Shown here one piece after another: positions 1 through 8,262 of a stretch of 64,000 bases of DNA. The DNA is from Virgibacillus doumboii (GTDB lineage: Bacteria > Bacillota > Bacilli > Bacillales > Amphibacillaceae). The position numbers were made by a program, and so were the translations under genes. The notes beneath the pieces were generated by a model. That model saw only the letters and a list, made by a program, of their open reading frames with translations. It did not search any database and was not told the origin of the DNA. The stretch lies in NCBI RefSeq assembly GCF_902806455.1, contig NZ_CADCWQ010000001.1, positions 682,001 to 746,000 of the forward strand. Direction: 5' to 3'. Each line of letters begins with the position of its first letter. Position 1 is the first letter of the stretch.

Positions 1-1
1 T

Positions 2-1351
2 GCTTTTTTATCTGTATTGACTCAATTTTTGCTCATTACGGCTTTTCCTAAAATCATGAATGAGTTTGATATTAACTCAACAGAAGTTCAATGGCTGACA
101 ACGAGCTATATGTTAACCATCGCTGTACTGATCCCGGTAACAGCTTATTTTATCGATAAATTTAAAACACGGTCGTTAATGATGAGTGCGATGCTTTTGT
201 TTTTTGCAGGTACTGCCATCTGCCTGTTTGCGCCCTCGTTTCCTGTTCTGATAGCGGGACGTGTTATTCAGGGAATGGGTTCAGGCATTATGATTCCGTT
301 AATGCAGACACTGTTGTTTCTAATGTATCCAAGGGAAAAAAGAGGATATGCGATGGGGATTGCCGGGCTGGTGATTAACGTTGCGCCAGCGGTTGGACCG
401 CCGATTTCCGGTATTATCATTAACTATTTCGAATGGCGTTCATTATTTTTGCTAACCCTGCCGATTGCAGCAATTATTATCGTTTGTATATTCCTGTTTA
501 TGCGAAATATTGCGAAGCAGCGAAATACAGAGATTGACTTTTTATCCATTATTCTGTCCACGATTGGTTTTGGAGGCTTACTTTATGGTTTCACTAAAGT
601 ACAGGAAGGTGCAATTACAGCTGATGTGACAGTTACTGTTCTGATAGTGAGTGCTCTGGCGCTGGGGTTATTCGTATTCCGGCAGTTCCGGCTGCCAACA
701 CCAATTCTCGAACTTCGTGTGCTCAAAGTGCCTGTTTTTGCGCTGATTTCTTTTGTGTCCATTTTATCGTTCAGTTTACTTATATCCACCGAAACTATTT
801 TGCCGATGTATGTGCAAAACGCTCAGCAATTCTCGGCGTTTTATGGCGGGCTGATTGTGATGCCCGGCGCCCTGACCCTCGCTGTTATGTCGCTTTTGGC
901 AGGGAGGTTATTTGATAAATACGGTGGCAAAATAATCGCGATTATCGGATTTGTGCTGTTATGTTTCAGCACACTTGGATTTTATCTGATTTTGGGACTT
1001 GATACGCCGTTTGTTGTGACGATGGTCCTGTTCATGGTTGCCATGGGTGGTGTGGCATTGATTAATATGCCGATTATGACTGCCGGTATTAATGCATTGC
1101 CCGATAAACTGATTCCCCACGGAACTGCAGTGATCAATACGGCGCGCCAGTTCGGGGGCTCACTGGGGCTGACGTTTATTATTTCCTTTATCAGCAGAGC
1201 CGGTTCAGGGAATGAGGTAGTTGTAGACCCCGCCAACTATTTGACTGGTGTAAAAAATGCCTTTCTGGTTGCATTTTTGTTTGCTGTGACAGGATTATTC
1301 CTTTCGTTCTTTTTAAAAAGGCAGAGAGAGACTGCTGAGAGTGGCGGGTGA
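2..1351 (+). CDS. DHA2-type MFS drug/efflux transporter (5' truncated)
   Basis: Multidrug-type proton antiporter of the major facilitator superfamily, acting in the cytoplasmic membrane. The frame is open to the first base of the window (residues AFLSV precede the first in-frame TTG at 17), so the true start lies upstream. By comparison with LmrB/EmrB-type proteins about 20 residues are missing. The sequence is almost entirely hydrophobic helices with short charged loops. It contains the family pattern LLITAFPKIMNEF...VQWLTTSYML near the first helix pair and a GRVIQGMGSG segment like MFS motif C/antiporter helices. About 14 helices are expected. The substrate cannot be told from sequence. It ends in a lysine/arginine-rich tail. 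Confidence 0.85.
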   Translation, partial: AFLSVLTQFLLITAFPKIMNEFDINSTEVQWLTTSYMLTIAVLIPVTAYFIDKFKTRSLMMSAMLLFFAGTAICLFAPSFPVLIAGRVIQGMGSGIMIPLMQTLLFLMYPREKRGYAMGIAGLVINVAPAVGPPISGIIINYFEWRSLFLLTLPIAAIIIVCIFLFMRNIAKQRNTEIDFLSIILSTIGFGGLLYGFTKVQEGAITADVTVTVLIVSALALGLFVFRQFRLPTPILELRVLKVPVFALISFVSILSFSLLISTETILPMYVQNAQQFSAFYGGLIVMPGALTLAVMSLLAGRLFDKYGGKIIAIIGFVLLCFSTLGFYLILGLDTPFVVTMVLFMVAMGGVALINMPIMTAGINALPDKLIPHGTAVINTARQFGGSLGLTFIISFISRAGSGNEVVVDPANYLTGVKNAFLVAFLFAVTGLFLSFFLKRQRETAESGG

Positions 1352-1360
1352 GATAAGAGT

Positions 1361-1401
1361 GCATGCGAACCCGGGAGAGAGCCACGGAAAGTCGGGAGAG
1401 A
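1361..1401. repeat. CGGGAGAGA repeat, 2 units, 21-bp period
   Basis: Two copies of the core CGGGAGAGA (1372-1380 and 1393-1401) are exactly 21 bp apart with unlike spacers. They lie 20 bp after the transporter stop codon. The same core with the same period recurs at 28141-28191 and 52698-52748. Confidence 0.75.
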
Positions 1402-1447
1402 ATGTGTTTACTAAATAGGATTCAATAAACCAAGAGAGGAAGTTACT

Positions 1448-2227
1448 ATGACACAAAGTATAATATTTTTTGACCTTGATAATACATTGCTTGATTCGGA
1501 AAAAGAAGTACCGCTTTCAGCTAAACGGGCGATTCAGGCGCTTCAAAATGAGGGTCACATTGTTGCAATTGCAACTGGCCGGACGCCATTTGCGTTCAAA
1601 CATGTTCTGGGCGAACTGAACATTAATACATATGTATCACTTAATGGACAATATGTGGTTTATCAGGGCGAAGTGGTTTATAAAAACCCGCTGAACACAG
1701 ATGCGTTGGAGAAGTTGACTGATTTTGCTATGAAGCGGGATCATCCAGTGGTTTATATTGACCATGAGGACTGGCGGTCAAATAAGGAAAATGACGAGTC
1801 TGTAACAAATGCGATTGGTACATTGAAAATCCCGCAAGATTTGACATATGATCCGGAATATTATATCGGCCGTGACATTTATCAGGCACTGCTTTTTTGC
1901 ACGGATGGGGAAGAATCGGTTTACGAAAAGCGGTTCAATGAATTTGATCTTATCCGCTGGCATCCGGCTTCGGTTGATGTATTGCCACGCGGCGGTTCAA
2001 AGGCAAAAGGCATTGAAAAAATTATGGAACGGGTGAGAATTGCACCTGAACACATTTATGCATTTGGCGATGGTTTGAACGATATCGAAATGCTGAAGCT
2101 GGTGAAAAATAGTGTTGCGATGGGAAATGCAGAGGATGTAGTGAAAAAGGCAGCAAAATTTGTCACTAAAAATGCTGATGAGGATGGAATTTATTATGGA
2201 TTAAAGATGGTTGGATTGCTGGAATAG
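1448..2227 (+). CDS. Cof-type HAD-superfamily phosphatase
   Basis: Soluble phosphatase of the HAD superfamily, Cof/YkrA-like subfamily (C2B cap), probably acting on sugar phosphates or other small phosphate esters. Motif I is FFDLDNTLLDS (nucleophile and acid/base Asp at residues 9 and 11). Motif II is IATGR near residue 43, the motif III lysine is in SKAKG, and motif IV is GDGLNDIEM with the Mg-binding acids. At 259 residues it has the usual family length. The ATG follows AAGAGAGGAAG. It stands alone between the truncated transporter and cutC. The substrate is not predictable. Confidence 0.88.
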   Translation: MTQSIIFFDLDNTLLDSEKEVPLSAKRAIQALQNEGHIVAIATGRTPFAFKHVLGELNINTYVSLNGQYVVYQGEVVYKNPLNTDALEKLTDFAMKRDHPVVYIDHEDWRSNKENDESVTNAIGTLKIPQDLTYDPEYYIGRDIYQALLFCTDGEESVYEKRFNEFDLIRWHPASVDVLPRGGSKAKGIEKIMERVRIAPEHIYAFGDGLNDIEMLKLVKNSVAMGNAEDVVKKAAKFVTKNADEDGIYYGLKMVGLLE

Positions 2228-2231
2228 GGGG

Positions 2232-2261
2232 GGTGCCTGTCACTTCCCGAATTTTGTCGAA
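2232..2261. repeat. 30-bp direct repeat, copy 1 (upstream of cutC)
   Basis: GGTGCCTGTCAC followed by CCCG-ATTTTGTCGAA begins five bases after the HAD gene stop codon. A second copy at 3126-3155 differs at three positions and begins two bases after the cutC stop, so cutC is bracketed by a direct repeat 894 bp apart. Confidence 0.8.
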
Positions 2262-2281
2262 AAATTTTAAGATTTTTTTGC

Positions 2282-2420
2282 CCAGGAGAAGCTGCCGTCG
2301 AATACGTTGCGGACATCGTGAATGACGATGAAAGCTTTTCATCGGTTGCTGGGGATCCGGTCATATGACATTTATAATGACATTGGAAAAATCATCGGTG
2401 AAACAAAAATTACATTATAA
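2282..2420 (+). pseudogene. Remnant of the 3' end of an unidentified gene
   Basis: A protein-like reading can be followed from 2282 (PGEAAVEYVADIVNDDES, then FSSVAGDPVI). It hits a stop and continues after a one-base shift near 2365 as DIYNDIGKIIGETKITL, ending at a stop at 2418-2420. No start codon or ribosome site precedes it. The acidic, amphipathic composition looks like a real C-terminus rather than random DNA, but I do not recognise the family. It sits between the 30-bp repeat and cutC and ends 13 bases before the cutC start. Moderate to low certainty. Confidence 0.35.
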
Positions 2421-2433
2421 GGAGTAAGATTAT

Positions 2434-3123
2434 ATGCTGGAGGTTATCGTTCAGAATAAACAGGAAGCTGTTGAGGCAGAAAAACTTGGTGCTGACAGAG
2501 TTGAACTGGTATCTGCCATCCAGGAAGGCGGTCTGACACCGAGTTTTGGTACATTAAAGCAGGTGCTTGGGACCGTGAGAATACCGGTTCAAGTGATGAT
2601 TCGTCCGCACAGTTACGGCTATTGCTATTCGGCGGAAGATATGGAAATAATTAAGGCTGACGTTCAGGCGGTCCTGGACTTGGGTGGGAACGGAATTGTG
2701 TTTGGAGGGTTGAATGACGATCATACGATAGATGAAGAGGCGCTGAAGGAAATCATACAAATGGCGCCACAGATGGATATTACGTTCCACCGGGCTTTCG
2801 ATGAAGTTGCCTCGCAGGAAGCGGCGTATCGGGTGCTTTCGAAATTCAAGAAACATGTCAAACGTATTTTGACATCTGGTGGAGCGAGCAACTGTGAACA
2901 GGGTCGTGTGCAGCTTCGTAACCTTGTGAATTTGTCAAAAGAACTGGATGGCCCTGTAATCATGCCGGGGTCGGGTTTGTCACCGGCGAATATAGGAGAC
3001 ATTCATGGAGTAGTTGGAGCTAAGGAATACCATTTTGGCAAGGCGGTCAGGGTTGATAGTTCTTTTCAGAAAGGATTTGATGCGGTGGATATTAATCAAG
3101 TCATGAGGGAGATAGGTTGTTAG
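2434..3123 (+). CDS. cutC: CutC-family protein
   Basis: Member of the CutC family, historically linked to copper homeostasis; the biochemical role is not settled. It is a TIM-barrel protein of 229 residues, near the usual length. Family motifs include GADRVELVSAIQEGGLTPS (residues 20-38), VQVMIRPHS near residue 50, DITFHRAFDE near 112 and ILTSGGA near 146. AAGGAGT lies 8-9 bases before the ATG. No copper ATPase or chaperone gene is nearby, so the context gives no support for a metal role. Confidence 0.88.
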   Translation: MLEVIVQNKQEAVEAEKLGADRVELVSAIQEGGLTPSFGTLKQVLGTVRIPVQVMIRPHSYGYCYSAEDMEIIKADVQAVLDLGGNGIVFGGLNDDHTIDEEALKEIIQMAPQMDITFHRAFDEVASQEAAYRVLSKFKKHVKRILTSGGASNCEQGRVQLRNLVNLSKELDGPVIMPGSGLSPANIGDIHGVVGAKEYHFGKAVRVDSSFQKGFDAVDINQVMREIGC

Positions 3124-3125
3124 GC

Positions 3126-3155
3126 GGTGCCTGTCACCACCCGGATTTTGTCGAA
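3126..3155. repeat. 30-bp direct repeat, copy 2 (downstream of cutC)
   Basis: Partner of 2232-2261: GGTGCCTGTCACCACCCGGA followed by TTTTGTCGAA, with three differences. It starts two bases after the cutC stop codon. Confidence 0.8.
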
Positions 3156-3217
3156 TCGCACAACGTTTTATGGAATTATTTTACACATTCCGGACACCCT
3201 AATAGTGGGTGATACAT

Positions 3218-3487
3218 ATGAAGGCAAATGAAAGTGATTATAAAAAGTACAGTGATGCCATTGACCAGATTCAGCAGGGGAACGAAGCCATGATTGATTT
3301 ATTCAATGAGATTGAAAACGATGTTCCTACGATTAAATTTCGTGAGGATGTTTCTAAGGACATTGAACGGGCCAAGGCAAAGTACGGGAATGAAATCGTT
3401 GATGAAAAAATAAATACGGTTGTACATGAAATGCTTTCCTGGCTGGATCTTGATGATGGTGAGAAGGCGGGAGAAGACGAAACTTAA
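3218..3487 (+). CDS. Small acidic hypothetical protein
   Basis: An 89-residue acidic, helix-rich soluble protein of unknown function. It begins MKANESDYKKYSDAIDQIQQ and ends in an Asp/Glu-rich tail. I chose the ATG at 3218 because GGGTG lies just upstream; a GTG nine bases earlier is also in frame. A strong intrinsic terminator follows immediately, so it is probably a monocistronic gene. No catalytic motif, signal peptide or membrane segment is visible. Confidence 0.6.
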   Translation: MKANESDYKKYSDAIDQIQQGNEAMIDLFNEIENDVPTIKFREDVSKDIERAKAKYGNEIVDEKINTVVHEMLSWLDLDDGEKAGEDET

Positions 3488-3490
3488 AAA

Positions 3491-3537
3491 GCCACTAGCT
3501 TAATGTTGATAATACATTAAAGCTAGTGGCTTTTTTG
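3491..3537 (+). terminator. Intrinsic terminator
   Basis: GCCACTAGCT (3491-3500) pairs with AGCTAGTGGC (3521-3530). The inner TAATGT/ACATTA also pairs, and a run of six T follows. Confidence 0.9.
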
Positions 3538-3696
3538 TTCATAAAATCAGGTGATATATTTTGACGTTATTTAGTGAGGGTTACTAGTGATGCTTATTTT
3601 ATTTTTGAATTGTGATAAAATTAAGTCATTATCATATTTTTTGAACGAAGTGGGGAGTTTTTTTAAGGATTCTTTTGTAAAGGGGGAGGAATATAA

Positions 3697-4659
3697 ATGC
3701 TTAAAGTTGTTGTTATTGGAACAGGATCTATGGGGGAAACACATCTTAACGCTTGGAGTGATATGAGTGATGTGGAGATTGTAGCAATTTTTGGGCGGAA
3801 ACTTGTAAAAACAAATCAATTAGCGCAGAAGTATAATTGTAAAGCCGCTTCATCTTTTGAGGAGATAATAGAAACAGAGGACTTTAATCTGGTGGATATT
3901 TGTCTTCCTACTTTTTTACATAAGGAGTTTGTAAAAAAGGCAGCTTTTGCTAAAAAGGATATCATTTGTGAGAAGCCCCTTGGACTCAATGTTCGGGAAT
4001 GTATGGAAATGAAGGATTTATGTGAGGCAAATAATGTGAGATTGTTTCCGGCGCATGTATTGCGTTTCTTTCCTGAGTACAGACAAATTCATGATCAGTT
4101 AAGGGAAGGTACCATTGGAAGGCCGACTTTGGCACATTTAAGTCGGGGAGGCCCTTATCCTGCCAGTCCTGATAGTTGGTACAGTAATCCGGATTACAGC
4201 GGCGGCGTTATTTTAGACTTGATCATTCATGATATAGACTGGTTATTATGGACCTTTGGAAAAGTTAAGCAGGTTTCAGCTGTACGAATCAATCAAACCT
4301 TACATAATCAGCCGTTAGAGTATGCGTTGGTAACATTAAGATTTGAAAACGATATGATCGCAACGATAAATGCTTCCTGGGGTCATTTTAAAGAATTTGG
4401 AACATCTGTTGAAATTACTGGGGATGAAGGGATAGTAGCTTTAAATAATCGAGCAGATGTTTCGAATAAAGTGGAGGGTGTTACACTACCTGATTTTGAG
4501 GAGGATAAAAATCCATATCAGATCCAGTTAGAGCATTTTAAGGATTGTATCGTTTCTGGTAAAGAACCGGATATCACTCTGAATGAGGCAATCGAAGCAG
4601 TAAAAATATGCGAAACGGCGATTAATTCGGCCAAAGAAAAAACATTCACTGCTTTATAA
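3697..4659 (+). CDS. Gfo/Idh/MocA-family NAD(P)-dependent oxidoreductase
   Basis: Cytosolic dehydrogenase that oxidises or reduces a sugar, inositol or sugar-acid hydroxyl. The N-terminal Rossmann motif is VIGTGSMGETH (residues 6-16). The characteristic EKP motif (CEKPLGLN, near residue 92) contributes the catalytic lysine, and IHDIDWLLW near residue 175 carries the usual active-site His/Asp. At 320 residues it is the normal length. AAAGGGGGAGG precedes the ATG. It forms a two-gene unit with the MDR dehydrogenase that begins 27 bases later, a pairing often seen in minor sugar or cyclitol catabolism. The substrate is unknown. Confidence 0.88.
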   Translation: MLKVVVIGTGSMGETHLNAWSDMSDVEIVAIFGRKLVKTNQLAQKYNCKAASSFEEIIETEDFNLVDICLPTFLHKEFVKKAAFAKKDIICEKPLGLNVRECMEMKDLCEANNVRLFPAHVLRFFPEYRQIHDQLREGTIGRPTLAHLSRGGPYPASPDSWYSNPDYSGGVILDLIIHDIDWLLWTFGKVKQVSAVRINQTLHNQPLEYALVTLRFENDMIATINASWGHFKEFGTSVEITGDEGIVALNNRADVSNKVEGVTLPDFEEDKNPYQIQLEHFKDCIVSGKEPDITLNEAIEAVKICETAINSAKEKTFTAL

Positions 4660-4686
4660 GGCTAAAACATGAGGGAGGGGCTTACA

Positions 4687-5700
4687 TTGAAAAGCAAGAA
4701 TGTGGTTTTTTCAAAAAAACAGGTAGTTGAACTAAAGGAAGAACAGGTTCCTGAGCTGAAGTATGGAGAAGTTTTATGTGCTGCAAAGAAATCATTAATA
4801 AGTATTGGTACTGAGCTTTCCTGTCTAAAAGGTCAATATGATAAGGAAACATATTGGGAAGATTTTATAAGTTATCCTTTCCATCCAGGGTACAGTATGG
4901 CTGCTGAAGTTGTGAGAGTAGGAGAAGGTGTTACCGATTTAAAGCCGGGAGATCGCATTTCATCCTGGACTGAACATCAGCAGTATTTTACGATTCATCA
5001 GGACGATGCTTTTTTAATACCTGAAACTGTTACAGATGAAGAGGCGACGTGGAATACACTGGCCAGAACTACCCAGCTTGGTGTCAGAAGAGCTGAACTT
5101 CACCTCGGTGAAACAGTCGGTGTAGTTGGTTTAGGAATGCTGGGTCAATTGGTCGTTCAATATCTCAGGCTAATGGGAGCCCGTAAAATTGTTGCAATTG
5201 ATCCTGTCAGTTCGCGTTTGGACATGGCGTTAGACCATGGTGCAACACATGTCATAAATGAGGATATTAATGATGCTGCAAAAAAAGTAGAAGAGATAAC
5301 GGATGGTGAAATGCTGGATGTTGTTTTTGATATAACAGGACATCCCGATGTTCTGGCGCCATCCACCTTGCTGTTAAGAAAGTTAGGCCGGCTGATATTA
5401 TTGGGTGATAGTACGACCCCATCACTTCAGCATTTAGGTCCCCGTGTGGTAGGTGACTCGATATCAATCCTTGGTATCCATGGCATGATGTATCCTCAAG
5501 TGGGAACGGAATTTAACCCTTGGACAGCCGGGAAAATGGCTTCGTTATTTTTTGACTATTTGAAACAGGGGCGGATGAAGGTATCGGATTTAATTACAAG
5601 TCGTTGTTCGCCAATGGAGGCACCTAAAGTATATGAAGCTTTACTTAAAGATCGTACGTCGGAAATGGGAGTGGTTTTTGATTGGGGGGAGGTTGAATAA
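4687..5700 (+). CDS. MDR-superfamily dehydrogenase (alcohol/sorbitol dehydrogenase-like)
   Basis: Medium-chain dehydrogenase, 337 residues from the TTG at 4687. I prefer this to the ATG at 4669 because GGGAGGGG lies six bases before the TTG. The Rossmann motif is GVVGLGMLGQLVVQ (about residues 143-156). The catalytic-zinc Cys of classic alcohol dehydrogenases (usually CGSD/CGTD) is replaced by SIGTELSCLKG, and the four-cysteine structural zinc loop is absent. This resembles BchC-like or zinc-free MDR members. It probably acts with the preceding Gfo/Idh/MocA enzyme on the same substrate. No obvious terminator follows. Confidence 0.82.
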   Translation: MKSKNVVFSKKQVVELKEEQVPELKYGEVLCAAKKSLISIGTELSCLKGQYDKETYWEDFISYPFHPGYSMAAEVVRVGEGVTDLKPGDRISSWTEHQQYFTIHQDDAFLIPETVTDEEATWNTLARTTQLGVRRAELHLGETVGVVGLGMLGQLVVQYLRLMGARKIVAIDPVSSRLDMALDHGATHVINEDINDAAKKVEEITDGEMLDVVFDITGHPDVLAPSTLLLRKLGRLILLGDSTTPSLQHLGPRVVGDSISILGIHGMMYPQVGTEFNPWTAGKMASLFFDYLKQGRMKVSDLITSRCSPMEAPKVYEALLKDRTSEMGVVFDWGEVE

Positions 5701-5893
5701 CCTCTACGCTAGGGAATAGGGGGAGAACTCCTTGTCTAACAACTTCTGGAAGAACAATACTCCGTTCCAGTATTTGCATTATTATATTTCCACTTTTTAC
5801 AAGCTGATTTTATAACATTGCCCGTAGAGCCCGCCTTAAAGCCTTTTCAAAAGGTGTAACGTAATTTTTTTATAAAAATAATTTAAAAAAGGG

Positions 5894-5922
5894 TTGTAAA
5901 ACGCTTACATTTATCATATACT
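5894..5922 (+). promoter_or_regulatory. Sigma-A promoter of the KDG/hexulose operon, with cre-like overlap
   Basis: TTGTAA (5894-5899), 17 bp, then TATACT (5917-5922). The spacer begins a cre-like sequence, TGTAAAACGCTTACA. This matches the CcpA consensus except for one extra A, so carbon catabolite control is possible but not secure. Confidence 0.75.
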
Positions 5923-5934
5923 TTAGCTAAACCG

Positions 5935-5958
5935 ATTTACTAAACCGGTTTAGTAAAT
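5935..5958. promoter_or_regulatory. 24-bp perfect palindrome, LacI-type operator
   Basis: The palindrome is centred on AAACCGGTTT, with arms TTTACTAAACC and GGTTTAGTAAA. It lies 12 bp downstream of the -10 box and 25 bp before the regulator start. A degenerate copy of one half (GCTAAACCGATT, 5926-5937) overlaps its left edge. The central CpG symmetry is typical of LacI-family operators, so autoregulation by the next gene is the simplest reading. Confidence 0.85.
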
Positions 5959-5983
5959 AAATAATTTCATAGGAGAAGTAACA

Positions 5984-7030
5984 ATGCAAACGGTAACAAT
6001 CACAGATGTTGCGCGACATGCGGGTGTTTCGAAAAGTACCGTATCGCAGTTTCTGAATAAAAGATATGATTATATGGGTACGAAAACGAAAGAAAAGATA
6101 GAAGAGGCCATTGAGGAATTAGGATATCAACCCAATATTGTGGCCAGAAGTCTGAAACAGAAATCAACAACCACAATCGGTGTTATCGTCGCGAATATCA
6201 TGCATGAGTTTTCAACTCAGGTCATTCGATCAATTGAAGACTTTTGCCATGAAATGGACTTCCACATCATTGTGTGTAATGCAGATGACGAACCGGAAAA
6301 AGAAAAGAAATATATAAACATGCTTAGAGCTAAGCAAATTGATGGAATTATTATTTTCCCTACAGGTGACAATGTTGATTTGTATGAAAGTATGATCGAC
6401 GAAAATTATCCGATTGTTTTTATGGATCGGCATGTGCCGGAAATAGCGATAAGTTCGATTATGCTGGATAACGAGAAAGCGTCTTCATTGGCAATTGATG
6501 AATTTGTCCGCAATGGTTATGAACGTATCGGGATTGTAACAACATCAACTATAAAAAATGTTACACCTAGAATTGAACGGATAAATGGTTATAAAAAAGC
6601 GCTTGAGGCACATGGTTTCCCAGTAATGAATGATTACATCAAAAGTGCTGAAATTCATGATATACAATCAGAATTACAGGAAATGCTGTCACTGGAAAAT
6701 CCTCCCGAGGCTATCCTTGCCGGAAATGACCTTGCTTTGATTGAGATTTTAAAAAGCACAAAGAAAAGCCAGAAGAGAATACCAGAAGATTTGGCTCTAA
6801 TCGGGATTGACGATGTCTCATTTGCTGATATCTATCATCCCTCCATTACCACAATTGCCCAGCCGACATTCGGTATGGGAAAACAAGCTGCAGAGTTTCT
6901 TTTAGATAAAATAACTAACAAAAGCAGCGAAGAAAAGGAAGCTAATATCGAAAGGTTTTCCCCAAAGTTAATTGCTCGGGAATCATCTAAGGCTTTAAAA
7001 ACTTTGCATCCGGAAATGAAAGGGGAATAA
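5984..7030 (+). CDS. kdgR: LacI-family transcriptional regulator (KdgR-like)
   Basis: DNA-binding repressor of 348 residues. The N-terminal helix-turn-helix is ITDVARHAGVSKSTVSQFLN (residues 5-24), with the hinge helix near NIVARSLKQKST. The periplasmic-binding-like effector domain begins at TIGVIVANI. AGGAG precedes the ATG. It is the first gene of the operon and lies directly behind the 24-bp palindrome, which is its probable site. The name rests on context: KDG kinase and KDPG aldolase lie in the same operon. The inducer is therefore likely 2-keto-3-deoxygluconate or a related intermediate (inference). It ends three bases before the next start. Confidence 0.82.
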   Translation: MQTVTITDVARHAGVSKSTVSQFLNKRYDYMGTKTKEKIEEAIEELGYQPNIVARSLKQKSTTTIGVIVANIMHEFSTQVIRSIEDFCHEMDFHIIVCNADDEPEKEKKYINMLRAKQIDGIIIFPTGDNVDLYESMIDENYPIVFMDRHVPEIAISSIMLDNEKASSLAIDEFVRNGYERIGIVTTSTIKNVTPRIERINGYKKALEAHGFPVMNDYIKSAEIHDIQSELQEMLSLENPPEAILAGNDLALIEILKSTKKSQKRIPEDLALIGIDDVSFADIYHPSITTIAQPTFGMGKQAAEFLLDKITNKSSEEKEANIERFSPKLIARESSKALKTLHPEMKGE

Positions 7031-7033
7031 TCA

Positions 7034-7582
7034 ATGCGTAAAACTATCACAACAGTTGCAAACGAGATTGCTGAAGTTTTGAACCATATTAATGAAGATG
7101 AAGTACTTGCACTGGAAGATAAAATCAAAGAGGCAAAACGGGTTTTTATTTCGGGAACCGGCCGCTCAGGTTTGATAGGAAAAGTTTTTGCCATGCGGCT
7201 TATGCAAAGTGATTTCCCCGTTTATGTTGTTGGAGAGACAATTACTCCAAGTATTGAGGATGAAGATCTATTAATTATCATATCGGGATCAGGGAGCACG
7301 GGTTCGTTGGTTCAATTTGCTGAGAAAACAACAAACGTCGGGGCTAAACTGGCACTTGTTACCACAAACAAAGACTCCCAAATCGGACAACTCTCAGATT
7401 GTACAGTTTTTATCCCGGCTGCAACCAAAAAGCGTGAACCGCATGAACCTGATACTATCCAACCATTGGGAAGCCAATTTGACCAATCGGCACATTTATT
7501 GCTCGACGCTCTAATGGTTCATCTTTTGGAAAACGGAACAAACAAAAAACAATTAAACAAACGACATGCCAATCTGGAGTAA
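7034..7582 (+). CDS. hxlB: 6-phospho-3-hexuloisomerase-like SIS protein
   Basis: Cytosolic single-SIS-domain isomerase of 182 residues, the length of HxlB, which interconverts D-arabino-3-hexulose-6-phosphate and fructose-6-phosphate. Visible SIS motifs are ISGTGRSGLIGKVFAMRL (residues 39-56, the GRSG phosphate loop) and IISGSGSTGSL near 86-96. The C-terminal EPHEPDTIQPLGSQFDQ segment is typical of HxlB. Its partner HxlA is encoded four genes after the transporter rather than adjacent. Start overlap with the regulator stop suggests coupling. A different sugar-phosphate ketol-isomerase activity remains possible. Confidence 0.85.
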   Translation: MRKTITTVANEIAEVLNHINEDEVLALEDKIKEAKRVFISGTGRSGLIGKVFAMRLMQSDFPVYVVGETITPSIEDEDLLIIISGSGSTGSLVQFAEKTTNVGAKLALVTTNKDSQIGQLSDCTVFIPAATKKREPHEPDTIQPLGSQFDQSAHLLLDALMVHLLENGTNKKQLNKRHANLE

Positions 7583-7603
7583 TGCTTTGCTGGAGGTGAA
7601 AGA

Positions 7604-8239
7604 ATGAACGTCTTTGAAAAGATAAATGAAAATCCGATTGTCGCAGTAATCCGAAAAGCGGATGAAAATAATATTATTCCAATTGTTGAAGCACTTGAAA
7701 AAGGTGGTGTTAAGGCGATTGAAATTACGGCGGAAACACCGAAAGTAACAGCCTTGATTGAGCGGACAGCTGAAGAATTCGCAGACAGAGTACTTATAGG
7801 TGCAGGTACTGTTTTAGATCCGGAGACGGCCAGGTCAGTCATCATGGCAGGGGCGAAATTCATTGTTTCCCCAACTTTGAACCCTGACACTATCAGGATG
7901 GCTAACCGCTATGGCATTCTTACTATTTCCGGTGCATTGACACCGACAGAAATTTTGACAGCTTATGAAAATGGTGCAGGAATGGTGAAGGTGTTTCCAG
8001 CCAATGCGTTTGGACCGGATTATATTAAAAATATTCATGGTCCATTGCCACACATACCACTCATGGTAACTGGGGGCATTACGCTGGAAAATATGAATGA
8101 GTATTTTACTAAAGGAGGTGTTGCGGTAGGTATTGGCAGCAACTTAGTCAATGTAAAAGCGTTGAACACACCGGATGATTACAGACTTTTAACTGATAAG
8201 GCAAGACAGTTTGCAGATAAAGTGAATGAAATTAAATAA
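7604..8239 (+). CDS. eda: KDPG (2-keto-3-deoxy-6-phosphogluconate) aldolase
   Basis: Class I aldolase of the lower Entner-Doudoroff pathway, splitting KDPG into pyruvate and glyceraldehyde-3-phosphate; some homologues also act on 4-hydroxy-2-oxoglutarate. Length is 211 residues. Motifs are PIVAVIRK (residues 12-19, phosphate Arg), AIEITAETP near 42 (catalytic Glu), GAGTVLD, GAKFIVSPT, MVKVFPANAFGP near 126 (Schiff-base Lys) and PLMVTGGI. GGAGGTG lies before the ATG. It takes the product of KdgK, encoded further down the same operon. Confidence 0.93.
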   Translation: MNVFEKINENPIVAVIRKADENNIIPIVEALEKGGVKAIEITAETPKVTALIERTAEEFADRVLIGAGTVLDPETARSVIMAGAKFIVSPTLNPDTIRMANRYGILTISGALTPTEILTAYENGAGMVKVFPANAFGPDYIKNIHGPLPHIPLMVTGGITLENMNEYFTKGGVAVGIGSNLVNVKALNTPDDYRLLTDKARQFADKVNEIK

Positions 8240-8262
8240 ATTATTTGGAGGGGGATTTATCC

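Noticed and set aside
1191..1385. Minus-strand frame across the end of the MFS gene
   Set aside because: Shadow of the transporter coding sequence with no ribosome site.
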